A stretch of 64,000 nt of DNA from Muraenolepis orangiensis (taxonomy: Eukaryota > Chordata > Actinopteri > Gadiformes > Muraenolepididae). The notes below the pieces were generated by a model. It searched no databases. It was given only the letters and a program-made list of their open reading frames with translations, and was not told the origin of the DNA. Below, piece after piece: positions 19,657 to 31,773 of the stretch. Within the stretch, counting starts at the first letter, position 1; the number at the start of each line of letters is the position of its first letter. The stretch covers positions 3,749,824 through 3,813,823 of the forward strand of contig CM051002.1 in the NCBI GenBank assembly GCA_027704905.1. The letters are read 5' to 3'. A program made the translations under genes and the position numbers.

Positions 19657-20772
19657 ACACACCAACACACCAACACACCAACACACCAACACACCAACAC
19701 ACCAACACACCAACACACCAACACACCAACACACCAACACACCAACACACCAACACACCAACACACCAACACACCAACACACCAACACACCAACACACCA
19801 ACTCACCAACACACCAACACACACCAACACACCAACACACCAACACACCAACACACCAACACACCAACACACCAACACACCAACTCACTAACACACCAAC
19901 ACACCAACACACCAACACACCAACACACCAACACACCAACACACCAACACACCAACACACCAACACACCAACACACCAACACACCAACACACCAACACAC
20001 CAACACACCAACACACCAACTCACTAACACACTAACACGACAAAACAATGACAAATTGACAAAACAACACACCGGCACACTGACACATCAACAAACACCA
20101 ACACACCATCACACCAACACACACCAACACACCAACACACACCAACACACCAACACACACCAACACACCAACACACCAACACACACCAACACACCAACAC
20201 ACCAACACACCAACACACCAACACACCAACACACCAACACACCAACACACCAACACACCAACACACACCAACACACCAACTCACCAACACACCAACACAC
20301 CAACACACCAACACACACCAACACACCAACACACCAACACACCAACACACCAACACACACCAACACACCAACACACCAACACACCAACACACCAACACAC
20401 CAACACACCAACACACCAACACACCAACACACCAACACACCAACACACCAACACACCAACACACCAACACACCAACACACCAACACACACCAACACACAC
20501 CAACACACCAACACACCAACACACCAACACACCAACACATACCAACACACCAACTCACCAACACACCAACACACACCAACACACCAACACACCAACACAC
20601 ACCAACACACCAACACACCAACACACCAACACACCAACACACACCAACACACCAACTCACCAACACACCAACACACACCAACACACCAACACACCAACAC
20701 ACCAACACACCAACACACCAACACACCAACACACCAACACACCAACTCACCAACACACCAACTCACCAACAA
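19657..20772. repeat. Minisatellite of 8-bp unit (ACACCAAC) with 10-bp variants
   Basis: At least 1.1 kb of 'acaccaac' units, interspersed with 10-bp 'acacaccaac' and point variants (actcacca). Pure 8-bp blocks (19657-20022) are followed by a diverged non-repeat stretch (about 20023-20098, containing gacaaaacaatgacaaattg), then mixed 8/10-bp blocks to 20772. The left end is hidden in the gap. No protein role is implied by the resulting long open frames. Confidence 0.95.
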
Positions 20773-20865
20773 GTCGGGAGAATAATTTGGCGTCATATTT
20801 ATGGCTGGCATCTTGGTTGACTGAGAGTCTGAATCCTCTCAGAGACCTCATAAGGCATCATGGTA

Positions 20866-20965
20866 AAGAAAGAGAGAGGGACAGGGAGAGAGAGGAAGAA
20901 AGAGAAGGGGAGAGAGATATAGAGAGGGAGGGAGAAATGGAGGGGGAGAGGGGAGAGAAAGGAAT
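20866..20965. repeat. GA-rich purine tract
   Basis: About 100 bp of imperfect GAGAGG/GGGAGA repeats on the + strand. Confidence 0.85.
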
Positions 20966-21074
20966 GCGGTGGAGAAATAACTTTTCATGTGAAAACACCT
21001 CAGCGTTTATAGCTTTACTAAATGATCCATAATGCGGGAGGTAGACGCTAGGTCCTACAGATTGAATGGGCTGG

Positions 21075-22240
<1,166 letters not shown>

Positions 22241-22244
22241 TAAA

Positions 22245-22440
22245 TCAATGGTAATACTTTACGCTAAGGGTACATTCAATCACCATTCATTCACATTAGT
22301 TATTACAGTAATAAGCATGAACTAAAAGTGAGTCAAAAGTTAACAAATGGCCTTGTTGACATTTACCAATGTGTCCATGTTAACTAAGGTAACAGTGTTC
22401 ATGGTAGGTTAGGGTTACCCTAACCCACTACCCCTTAACC
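22245..22440. mobile_element. Probable DNA-transposon-derived fragment
   Basis: The stretch from 'ggtaatactttacgctaagg' through cattcattcacattagttatt and gttaactaaggtaacagtg resembles the ends of common short fish DNA transposons, whose copies begin with GGTAATACTTTA. Recognised only from memory; no target-site duplication was found. Confidence 0.35.
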
Positions 22441-22868
22441 CCTAGGCTAATGCTAACCCCTATATATAATAATGTTTAATACTAAACACTAAGCTTTGCG
22501 TTAAAATACAACATTTGTATTTATTAATAATTTTTTCAATTATTAATTTATTTTTACAATTGTTTGGCAACAATTTGTGTGGGGACAAATGTTTGTGGAC
22601 GGGTTGTGTTAACGTCCACAATATTTTTTGTTGTTGTTGACAATAGTGCTCATCAACCCAGCCACACATCCACCGTTTTTCGGAGGTTCATAATTGCAAA
22701 CGGCAAATCTAAGTGCACCTTCGCTCCCGCTGTTCCATCCCAAAGTAATTTTGTGTTTAACAAAATTCTTCAGAGGGAGGAAAACAACTCGTACATAATG
22801 CCTTACCCGTAAGTGCTTCACCCATTAGAAAATACTCCTTGTATTACCGTTGTGTATTATTGTATTAC

Positions 22869-22870
<2 letters not shown>

Positions 22871-22900
<30 letters not shown>

Positions 22901-22915
22901 TGTGTGTGTATATGT
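22871..22915. repeat. (TG)n microsatellite
   Basis: TG dinucleotides with two TA interruptions. Smaller TG arrays lie at 23359-23394 and 23764-23783. No gene recognised in 22440-24040. Confidence 0.9.
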
Positions 22916-24040
22916 ATTATATCTCCATTATGTCCATCAGAAGTAGAATCCGTTTGAGAGAACTGCCAACTGCCTATATCATGAATTATGTATTATTATT
23001 ATTCTTCTTCTTCTTATTATTATGATGATGTTTTATTAAGTGAAACACTCTAGCACAGTCCCCCCACCCCCTATCTCCCACCGTAAGTCATCCTCCTCTT
23101 CCTCATCCTCCTCTCTCCTTACGTTATGAATATAAACACAATATAGTAAGATTTGCATTTATATAGTTCTCCCTGCACCCGCCTCCCACAGACCGGGAAC
23201 AGCTGACGTCTCCGCTGATTGCAACCAGGGGGGAAATGAAGATAAGACGTAATTCCGTGCCTTTTTTTCCTCTCCTGTGCTGGACGCACGTTGCATGTGG
23301 CGCCCGGGCCGGGCAGAGAGAGAGGACGCTAGGGGAGGGGAGGGAAGGGAGGCCAGGACGTGTGTGTGTGGTTGTGTGTGTGTGTGTGTGTGTGCACTAA
23401 TGAAAAACAGCCTGCTGCCTCCTGGCCGCCTGTTTCACCGGGCGCCATGAGACGCACCTACAGTATAAATCAGGACGATCTCTCTCTCCGAGACGTGTGT
23501 TCTACAGCGTGTGTTCTACAGCGTGTGTTCTTCCCACCGCTCGCGGTCATCCACCGTGTCGTTATGCATATTATTCGAGCGAGATTATGACTCATTCACT
23601 TTCTGTGGCTTATGGCGTGAATGAGTCCACCTCCGCACACCAGGGCCCAGACAATTATTCAGTTTTTTGGATGAACTGAGAGAGATATGAGGTTATTGAA
23701 AGCATATCCACCGCAAACCCCCCCCCCCCACACCCCACCCCTGACATCAAAGCATATGCTAGCGTGTGTGTGTGTGTGTGTGTTTACATTCATAAGTCAT
23801 ATTGAATTTCAGGTGGGGATCACAGTGGCACACTGCGGCACCTTATATGACACTTTATATTACTTAGCTGTAAAGAGAGCTTTTTTTTTAATTATTATTT
23901 TGTGAGGTGATCGTCTTTTCGGACAGAGAACCGTGTGCTTCAGCTCGGGGTACGACCAAACACCTTTCCCTCTACTGCCGGCTTCTGATGGGTCTATAGC
24001 CACCGTGCTTGCAATTAGAGCTGATGGTTCCTGGCTGCAT

Positions 24041-24180
24041 GTGTAACAGCCAGTGTCCCACACAGGGCTCGGACTGACCACCTCAGCTTCATCGCTCGAA
24101 CGTCTATTTAGGCATAAGGGAGTGAGTTTTACTACTGCACAGCATTACCTGCTGGCGTTTGTTACACTCAACCCCCTAAA
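24041..24180 (-). mobile_element. tRNA-derived SINE, family B (copy 1, box A deleted)
   Basis: Minus-strand element sharing blocks with the next copy: gtgtcccacacagggctcgg, cgaacgtctatttagg and cacagcattacctgctggcg. Relative to copy 2 a segment of about 44 bp holding the box A-like sequence is missing between the 'gacctc' and 'agcttcatcgct' blocks. Confidence 0.55.
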
Positions 24181-24214
24181 CCTCACTCTTATCCGGGTCA
24201 TGGTACCAATGTCA

Positions 24215-24395
24215 CAGTCAGTGTCCAACACAGGGCTCGAACTGACGACCTCCGGCATGAGAGGAGACATTCTAACGTGAGAGCTAAAACCCACAGGCTC
24301 TAGCTTCATCGCTAGAACGTCTATTTAGGAGTCAGGAGTGAGGTTTACTACACCACTACACAGCACCACCTGCTGGCATCCGTTACACGTGTTTT
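24215..24395 (-). mobile_element. tRNA-derived SINE, family B (copy 2)
   Basis: Read on the minus strand it has box A-like ttagctctcacgttagaa and box B-like gtcagttcgagccc in tRNA spacing, flanked by sequence shared with copy 1. The two copies are in direct orientation about 173 bp apart. A further tRNA-like scrap (gggtcgtgagtttgagcc) lies at about 24462-24480 on the + strand. Confidence 0.6.
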
Positions 24396-24489
24396 TGTCA
24401 GACTTGCGAGTGCAACAGAAGCCGGCCGGTATAGTGCTGTGCAGTCAAATAAACCCGGGGGTCGTGAGTTTGAGCCGAGTGCTCACTGT

Positions 24490-25990
24490 TACAAGAGCTC
24501 GTGCAAAACTGTTCATGCTGCTTTTGGCGAGGTCTCTCGTTGTCTTTAGAGGTCCCTCTTCATCATTCTTTGCGGTGTGTAACAACATTCTGGACATGAA
24601 GACATGATATGCCAATTTTGCCCCAAGTATCTCACACTTCGAGTGTATCACTGAAGTTAGCCTGCGCACCGCTTTTGCGCGGCTTTGAAGTGTTCGTATG
24701 CTAGCTAGCGAGAGCGACCGGAACACACAGATATATACACATAAATATTAGCTTGGTTTAAATATTTGTCCTTACGATACTGTCAACCTGAAAAACATTC
24801 AATGAAAAACGCAATTTAAAAATACATTGACTTCTGACAAAACTGAAGGATAATCGACCCGATCGGAGCGATTACTCTGAGCCATCACCCCTGCTCGCTA
24901 GAAAGCTAGCTATGCTCCTTTTTGACCATCTTATGCTGTCATGTTAGACTACAAGCCAGCCACTTATAACGTGTGTGTGGGAGGAAGGGGGGGGTGTGGG
25001 GGCTGCTATTGGCAACTGCGGTGGTGGGATAGCGATCAGAGCTGTCCGTGATAATGGCCACCACCTCCTCCTCCCACCCCCTGGGAGCACCAATGGTTGA
25101 CAGGAAACAAACAGCGCTCTGACACTTCCCGCTAATTAGCGTCATTAGCATACAGCCATTATGTGGCCGGACGGTAGCATGACAGGGCTCAGGGAGAGGC
25201 TGCAGCTGTGACCTTTGGGTGGACATCACCAGCTGTCAGTAATTATCTATAGCCGCCACGGCCGCTGCGGAGGTGACGCACAATTGACACACAGGTCCTT
25301 GAGGAGCCATGCCGGCTATAATTGAGCCTCCTTCTTTTGTTTTTCACCTGCTCATGGTTTATATTTTTTTCTAACCCTTTTTAAACAGTGAGGAGTAATT
25401 AACCAAAGAATAAGCAACAGAAAAGCATTAGAAATAAAAACTAAAACAAATTCTTAACCTGAAAAAAAACATAGGGCCGATTAAGCTTTTTGGACCTCGG
25501 GGCGGGGAGTAGCTCTTGCTAAAATGGGTGAGTGAATATGAATGTGTGAATTGTGTATTAAGTGCTTGTGAACACTACACACACTGGAAGCTAATAGCGT
25601 ACCACGGACACGTTGATTTGTTCGGTTAAGGGGATTTGCCGCACACCCCTGAACACCAACTGGAGTGTTTCATCCCAATTACAGCCGGGTTATCGGCTGT
25701 AATTGTTTGTTGAGAAACTCGCAGACTTTTATCAGTCTTTGAAGATGGAAACATTGAATGATTTGATGTCCATTTTCATCTGGTGGGCTTACAGCTTGTG
25801 TGCCAGGAATCAGGGGAGTCAAACCAACTTCCGCTGCTTTAGCGGGGAAAATTTTGCCATCAAAATATCCTTGAAGGATTCCGTAGATCTAGAGATGAAT
25901 CGGCTCCTTCTGGCGGGCGGCTGCGTTAACCCTGGCGTCCCTGTGTGCGTACATTAACCTCTTGATCGAGTTTATCTCCTAGAACGACAA
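24490..25990. other. No gene recognised
   Basis: About 1.5 kb of unique-looking sequence. Small open frames lack motifs. Candidate for intronic conserved non-coding DNA of the downstream cadherin, but that cannot be judged from one sequence. Confidence 0.4.
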
Positions 25991-25994
25991 GGGT

Positions 25995-26115
25995 TATAGA
26001 GATATCAAGATTTTCAAATGCAACCAGTACAATATAATGTTTACCCCCATTCCCTCCTGCAGTATGAATTGACGAAAACACTATACAATAAAAAAATAAC
26101 AATAAACAAAAAAAA
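25995..26115 (-). mobile_element. Rex1-type LINE 3'-tail fragment
   Basis: Reverse-oriented tail block: 'caagattttcaaatgcaacc', then tacccccattccctcctgcag and aacaataaagtgactg. The same block occurs at 42030-42113 (where it follows Rex1-like coding sequence), 51055-51205, 53104-53450 and 56985-57060. Confidence 0.5.
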
Positions 26116-26519
26116 TAACAATAAAGTGACTGATGGATGATGTGTGTTGAATTGTGCAAAAATAAAAACATTTGAAAGCGCCGCCTGTGAGGTTGTTATT
26201 GTGAGTGAATTGATGACGTGATGCTACTGGGTCAGAGGGACTGAAGTCATAGCGCAACAACCCACGAGTACCTTTGGTCAGGATCGAGTGCTGATAATGT
26301 GAAGTGGACCAAAGATAGACCTTTTAGTAGAGGTAGGTTTAGGTGGACTCAACTGAAGGTTACTTTGGATGGTTTTTGACCTCTAGGTTGGGGAGTGTTG
26401 GTGACAGAGTGATGTGGTTTGGACTTTAGTTTGGTTTGGATAATCTGTATTCTTTGTGTAGATAATATGGCGTGGATGAGATCACTATTGCTATGTATGG
26501 GGAAAGTTCTAAAATGACA

Positions 26520-26740
26520 CAAGGACACACACACACAAACATACACACACACACACACACAAACATATACACACACACACACACACACAAACACAAATAT
26601 ACACATAGCCACATTTCCTTGGACATTCTCCCTATACATAATCACATACTATTAACACAATAACGTATTTATGTAACATAAACACATACATACACCCACA
26701 AACATTCATACAGAAACACACACACAAACAAACAAACACG

Positions 26741-26772
<32 letters not shown>

Positions 26773-26893
26773 CACACATGTTTCCCTTGGACACTCTCCC
26801 TAGACATAATCACATACTTAACACACAATAATGTATTTATTTCACATATATACAAACCCCCACAACAATTCACACAGAAACACACAAACTCAG

Positions 26894-26926
<33 letters not shown>

Positions 26927-27050
26927 TACAGACAAACACACAGCCACATTTGCCTCAGACACTCTCTCTAGACATAATCATATACTTATCACACAAAAAT
27001 GAATTTATTTAACATATACATACACCCACAATTCACACCCACACATTGTA
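26520..27050. repeat. 168-bp tandem repeat, about three copies
   Basis: Three units aligned on the shared block 'gacactctccctagacataatc' fall at 26622, 26790 and 26958, exactly 168 bp apart. Each unit has a unique part (this block, tatttatttcacatatata, cacacagaaacac) and a CA-rich microsatellite part. The CA stretch at 26527-26600 may be the end of a further partial unit. The third unit is truncated near 27050. Confidence 0.85.
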
Positions 27051-27164
27051 TTGGTGCTTATACTACACACTGTTCCTGCTGTGTGAATAACAGTTATTAT
27101 CTGACCTAATTCCAGTGGACTGGGTCGCCACCCCCCTGTATATCTCACTTTCCTGACCCTGTGT

Positions 27165-27301
<137 letters not shown>

Positions 27302-27317
27302 CTGTGTGGGTGAACAG

Positions 27318-27437
27318 GAACATCAGTGATGAAGGTCATTGCATCTGACGCTGACGACCCCGCCTACGGCAGCAGTGCCAGGGTGGTCTACAGTGTCCTG
27401 GATGAGGAGAAGATTTTCAGTGTGGAAAGACACACAG
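27318..27437 (+). CDS. cdh22: Type II cadherin exon (120 nt), EC2 first half; probably cdh22
   Basis: Flanked by acceptor gtgaacag and donor gtacga. Starts and ends in phase 1. Encodes GTSVMKVIASDADDPAYG, SSARVVYSVLDEEKIFSVE and RHT of extracellular cadherin repeat 2; DADDP supplies calcium ligands. 120 nt is the size I recall for this exon in type II cadherins, followed by exons of 168 and 188 nt as here. Classical cadherins are single-pass adhesion proteins of the plasma membrane; type II members act mostly in neural tissue. The three exons splice in frame on the + strand. cdh22 is preferred over paralogues because of the remembered similarity of YGSSAR, ATDMAGQ and the EC3 exon; type II identity is firm, the exact paralogue less so. 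Confidence 0.85.
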
Positions 27438-27465
27438 GTACGACATCACATTCTACATCTGGAGG

Positions 27466-27578
27466 ATTTTGAATCCTCTTTATTGGTCACATACATGTTT
27501 TTATTGTACACACACGGTGCCATTTTTTTCCTCTGCATTTAACCCATCCTAGTATTAGGAGCAGTGGGGGAAGCTATG

Positions 27579-27621
<43 letters not shown>

Positions 27622-27896
27622 TTCCCAAGGAGCAGTGCAGGGGTCTGGCGCCTTGCTTGCTCAGGGGCACCTCGGCAGAGATGAACTGGCACCGTTTTCT
27701 CAAGTACCAGTTCTCACTCCGTGGTCCGTTTCGGGGACTTGATACGGCGACCGCCGGTTCCCAAGCCACGTCCCAAGCCACGTCCCAAGCCACGTCCCAA
27801 GCCACGTCCCAAGCCACGTCCCAAGCCACGTCCCAAGCCACGTCCCAAGCCACGTCCCAAGCCACGTCCCAACAGACTGAGCTACTGCTGCCTCCT
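27466..27896 (-). mobile_element. tRNA-derived SINE, family A (copy 3), with expanded 12-bp repeat
   Basis: Minus-strand copy with tail near ggattttgaatcctc, body blocks taacccatcctagtattagg and gcaggggtctggcgcc, and tRNA-like head cagactgagctactgctgcc at the right end. It has two internal expansions: a (TA)n array at 27579-27618, and nine tandem copies of 'ccaagccacgtc' at 27761-27872, where other copies have a single ccaagccaagtc. Confidence 0.8.
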
Positions 27897-28109
27897 ATTT
27901 GAAGCAGTATTATTATTATTAATTGTATTATTAGTAATAGTATAATTATTATCTTATTATACTTTATTTTTGACCTCCAAGCTGTATTGTAGAACTTTTG
28001 TGGTGTTTCTATTTTTATATTTTACTAACTGTTTCCCTGGATGAGTTTTCCTTTCTGTTTTATGATAACGAAGCTGACCAAGGCTACCGAAAGGACTGCA
28101 TAGTATTAA

Positions 28110-28180
28110 CACCTTGTGGAGTGTGTGTGTGTGGTTGGTGGGCTGCTTTAGCCAGGTGAGGCAGCCACCAACCACACATT
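28110..28180. repeat. Short inverted repeat related to the LTR-like ends at 34152-34918
   Basis: 'gtgtgtggttggtggg' and 'ccaccaaccacac' form a hairpin around about 25 bp. The same gtggttggtgg/ccaccaaccac blocks mark the outer ends of the inverted LTR pair near 34.2-34.9 kb. Confidence 0.5.
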
Positions 28181-28241
28181 CAACACACCTGTACATTGTC
28201 TCAATCTAGACTCTCATAAATGCAGACGTACAGTATGCGAT

Positions 28242-28243
<2 letters not shown>

Positions 28244-28323
<80 letters not shown>
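28244..28323. repeat. (CA)n microsatellite
   Basis: 80 bp of uninterrupted CA repeats in the cadherin intron. Confidence 0.97.
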
Positions 28324-28324
<1 letters not shown>

Positions 28325-28989
28325 ATACATTCCTAATTACAAATAGAAGCATTATGGTTGAGATCCATACAAACATTGTTATTGTTATTATAATGTTTTC
28401 ATATCATGTGTAAATGTAATACACGTATAAAACAATGTGCTGTCAATTTTACTGACATCTTCGAAGCTTTAGAAAGAGGATGTTAATAATTGATATTGCG
28501 TACTAAACAGCGACAAATCAGGCGACAGAACATTGTTAGAACTGTTCTAATAATCACCCATTAGTCTGGTGAATATTTCAACCCCCGTAGCTCCTTTTTG
28601 ACAAATTAGAAGGGCCTGATGTGCAGGGGATGGGGCAATTCTCCAGGGGAGTTTAATTGGCTTTTTTTACCAGCTTATAGATTCCCCTGGCTGCTGTGCC
28701 AAGTACTAGAGGAGGTATACCCCCATCATCTACTACACCCTCTCCCAGGTGATGTCTAACCTCCCTGGTACTCTGCAGAGCACCACCACTCCCCCATCCC
28801 CCCATTCTCCATCCCCCCCTGGGAGGAGCATTACATTTTTAATTGATTCTTCCCCTACTTTGATTTGGTTAGCGGCAGAAAAGATGGAGATAATGAATGA
28901 CTCCCAGAGGGGCCCTCTGGAAGGACCTGATGGCCCTTCATTTAGGGGGGAAAAGAGACAAGCAGCCGAGTCTATAGGGACTCGCAGCG

Positions 28990-29191
28990 AAATGTGTTTC
29001 TCTGAATTTATCCAATCCTATTATTAAGAACAGTTTGGACAGCAATTGTATATACAGTCGCCCATGTAGGGGTCTGTTTGTTGCTCAAGGGTACCAGTTC
29101 TCACTCCGTACTTGGTCCGTTCGGGGGACTCGAACCGGCGACCCTCCGGTTCCTAAGCCAAGTCCCAAAAGGCCGAGGCTACAGCTGCCCT
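28990..29191 (-). mobile_element. tRNA-derived SINE, family A (copy 4)
   Basis: Minus-strand copy: aaatgtgtttctctgaattt at the left, ccatgtaggggtctg in the body, and reversed tRNA-like head cgaaccggcgaccctccgg / cctaagccaagtccc to the right end. Diverged and partly deleted. Confidence 0.7.
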
Positions 29192-29816
29192 GTGGTATGA
29201 CATGCGTTTTAAGTGAGCGTATCTGGTGATTGAATCCTTTGAGTGTCTGGTGAAAGAAGGAAGAGAAGAATGTGTTCGGTGTGTTTGCCTCCGTCTCTTT
29301 GGAGAATATTGTGTCAATGTTGAATGGATTTTAAGGTTAGGAAACAATGTATCACATGAGAGCCAAGTTATTATTCTAGACAAGGTGTAGTTGACTGGAT
29401 GAAGTTATACATTTCTCAGATCTCTTTTCAAAGTTTAAAAGTTGTAGTCTTTTTCTTTGTAACCATGTTCTGAAGAGACTAAACCAGAGTGGATGATCAA
29501 AAAAACTGTGCATTTCAAAGACACTTTCATGGAAAACGACTGAGGCAACTGAATAATTCAGACTGATCTGAACCCTGAGCGGAACGTGCAGTTCCCCGAA
29601 CATTCATTGTCATCTGCCGGATTTGATGACAAATCACCACCATCCGTCCCTCTGGCTCATGGCCTGTGTTTGTGTGGGAGAATGAAAGAATGCCCTGTCT
29701 GTTCTCTCCACTCTTCTGCTCCACTGCTCGTGTTTTGGTGTGTGTGCTTTGGCCACAACATCATGACCCGGAGCAAGGTGGCGAAGCCCAGACCGGAGCC
29801 AGAGACAGGAAGAGCG

Positions 29817-29818
<2 letters not shown>

Positions 29819-29868
<50 letters not shown>
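29819..29868. repeat. (GA)n microsatellite
   Basis: 50 bp of AG/GA repeats in the cadherin intron. Confidence 0.97.
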
Positions 29869-29871
<3 letters not shown>

Positions 29872-30098
29872 TGTACCCGATAACAAGCACACCTCTGGGA
29901 GGTGACTTGACACAAGCAGTAAAGGCCACTACGGATGCCCTGGGGTGGAGGCTAGAGGTCGAGGGCTATATGATGGAATTAGATTCCAGCTGCATTCTGT
30001 GTGTGAAGATCTAAAGCTACTTCTTTGTGGATTAGAGACACATGCATACTGTATATGGATGGATGGAGGAGGGGGATGGACAGACTGATGCAGAAATG

Positions 30099-30100
<2 letters not shown>

Positions 30101-30187
<87 letters not shown>

Positions 30188-30218
30188 CTCTCTCTCATTC
30201 TCTCTCTCTCTTTCTCTC
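30101..30218. repeat. (CT)n microsatellite
   Basis: About 83 bp of pure TC followed by interrupted tctcattctc blocks. Confidence 0.97.
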
Positions 30219-30420
30219 GATAATTGAGCACGGCGACACAATGAGAGATGTGACATGGTTTGGGGGGGGGGGGAGGTAACAGACGATGCTATGTTGGAGT
30301 CAACATATTTATTTGAGATGGGATGAAGGGCAAGAACCGTACCCTGTTGTCCCATAAGAGTGCTGAACACTGATTGTTTATCTTTATTATCTGAATCACT
30401 CCATACCTCCCCCCATCCCC

Positions 30421-30442
30421 ATCATCATCACGACATCATCAC

Positions 30443-30509
<67 letters not shown>

Positions 30510-30710
30510 CATCATCATAATCATCACCATCATCATCACAACATCATCATCACGACATTATCACATCATCATCATCATCATCATCACCATCATCCTCATC
30601 ATCATCATCACATCACCATCATCACCATCATCACCATCATCATCATCATCATCATCATCACAACATCATCATCATCACCATCATCATCACAACATCATCA
30701 TCATCATCAT
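30421..30710. repeat. (ATC)n microsatellite adjoining a cadherin splice acceptor
   Basis: 290 bp of ATC/TCA triplets with scattered CACGAC and CATCACC variants. It ends 9 bp upstream of the exon at 30720, leaving only cctcggcag as unique acceptor sequence, and replaces the usual pyrimidine tract. Confidence 0.95.
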
Positions 30711-30719
30711 CCTCGGCAG

Positions 30720-30887
30720 GGATCATCCTGACGGAGGTGGCGGATCTGGACCGCGAGACGCAGGACCGCTACGAGCTGGTGGTCAAGGCCACGGACATGG
30801 CGGGCCAAATGGGCGGTCTCTCCGGCTCCACCACCGTCACCATCGTCATCACCGACGTCAACGACAACCCGCCGCGCTTCACACAGA
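30720..30887 (+). CDS. cdh22: Type II cadherin exon (168 nt), EC2 second half; probably cdh22
   Basis: Flanked by acceptor cctcggcag and a strong donor gtgagt; phase 1 on both sides. Joined to the previous exon it restores a glycine and continues IILTEVADLDRETQDRYELV, VKATDMAGQMGGLSGSTTV and TDVNDNPPRFTQ. LDRE and DVNDNPP are the calcium-binding motifs of the EC2-EC3 junction, and GGLSGSTTV is typical of type II rather than type I cadherins. The length of 168 nt matches the conserved type II exon I recall. The exon is GC-rich compared with the AT-rich intron around it. Confidence 0.92.
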
Positions 30888-31725
30888 GTGAGTGCAGTCA
30901 TGTACACACAGACATGCACACGCACACACACACACACACGCACATACCAGACGACAAACTAACTAACTAATAAAATGCACTGGATTTGATTGGAAGGACT
31001 GCTGCGGTGCTGCAACCACAAGTCGATGAGTTGATCAGTCAGAAGATCAGTGGATTTATGATTTTGATGGTTTATTCGTAGTAACGTCCGTTTAACTCAA
31101 AAGAAAAGACCAAACATTTCGCCGGTTATTGCTGCAGGAATGTGCAATATGCGTGTTTGGGGGTTTTCTTCCATTCTTCAGATGATAAAACGAACGCTTT
31201 AGTGTTCCTTAGCTGCTCCTCAGATGGAGCCAGCAAATCACATTGGACTCAGCTTGCACTTTATAGACTAAGCGAGGAATCCATTAACCCCCCCAAATAT
31301 AATCAGGGGAGGAAGGCAGGGGAGAAGGGAAGAGATGAAGATCTGTGGGTCCAACTATCATTGGTAAGAACAGAGGACTTCTGGATTCTGGCAAAACGTC
31401 AGAGGAAATAAGAATCTCATCTAAATTATGATTTTCATTATAATTCTGTGTTTGACAAACATGCTCTAAAAGTAATTGGATGTGGATCCTCCTTAGTGAG
31501 GTTCACCAGGGTCTAATTACAATGGACTGATTTATCTCTGAGGGTTTACACGTGGCTGTATGTCAGGATGTATACTGTTGGTCGGGAGCATGCCTGGAGA
31601 AGGCTGCCTGGAGAAACTACATTTCAGTGCAGTTTTTACATAATGTTCCCGAATATAGCAATAGTGGTATGTTCTTCTTTTGTTATTTCCTATTTCTGCT
31701 TAGCACTCCAAAAAAGCTTGAAATG

Positions 31726-31726
<1 letters not shown>

Positions 31727-31770
<44 letters not shown>
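31727..31770. repeat. (CT)n microsatellite
   Basis: 44 bp of pure CT in the cadherin intron. Confidence 0.95.

Positions 31771-31773
<3 letters not shown>

Larger units (their letters stand above)
27438..30719 (+). other. Cadherin intron (3.28 kb)
   Basis: Phase-1 intron with GT start (gtacga) and AG end (cctcggcag). It contains two minus-strand SINEs, CA, GA and CT arrays, and a long (ATC)n array that runs to within 9 bp of the downstream exon. Confidence 0.8.

Noticed and set aside
18575..20820. Very long open frames (up to 479 residues) rich in NTPTHQHT or CWCVGVLV
   Set aside because: They run through the N gap and the 8-bp minisatellite, whose 24-base period keeps all frames open. No start context or motif.
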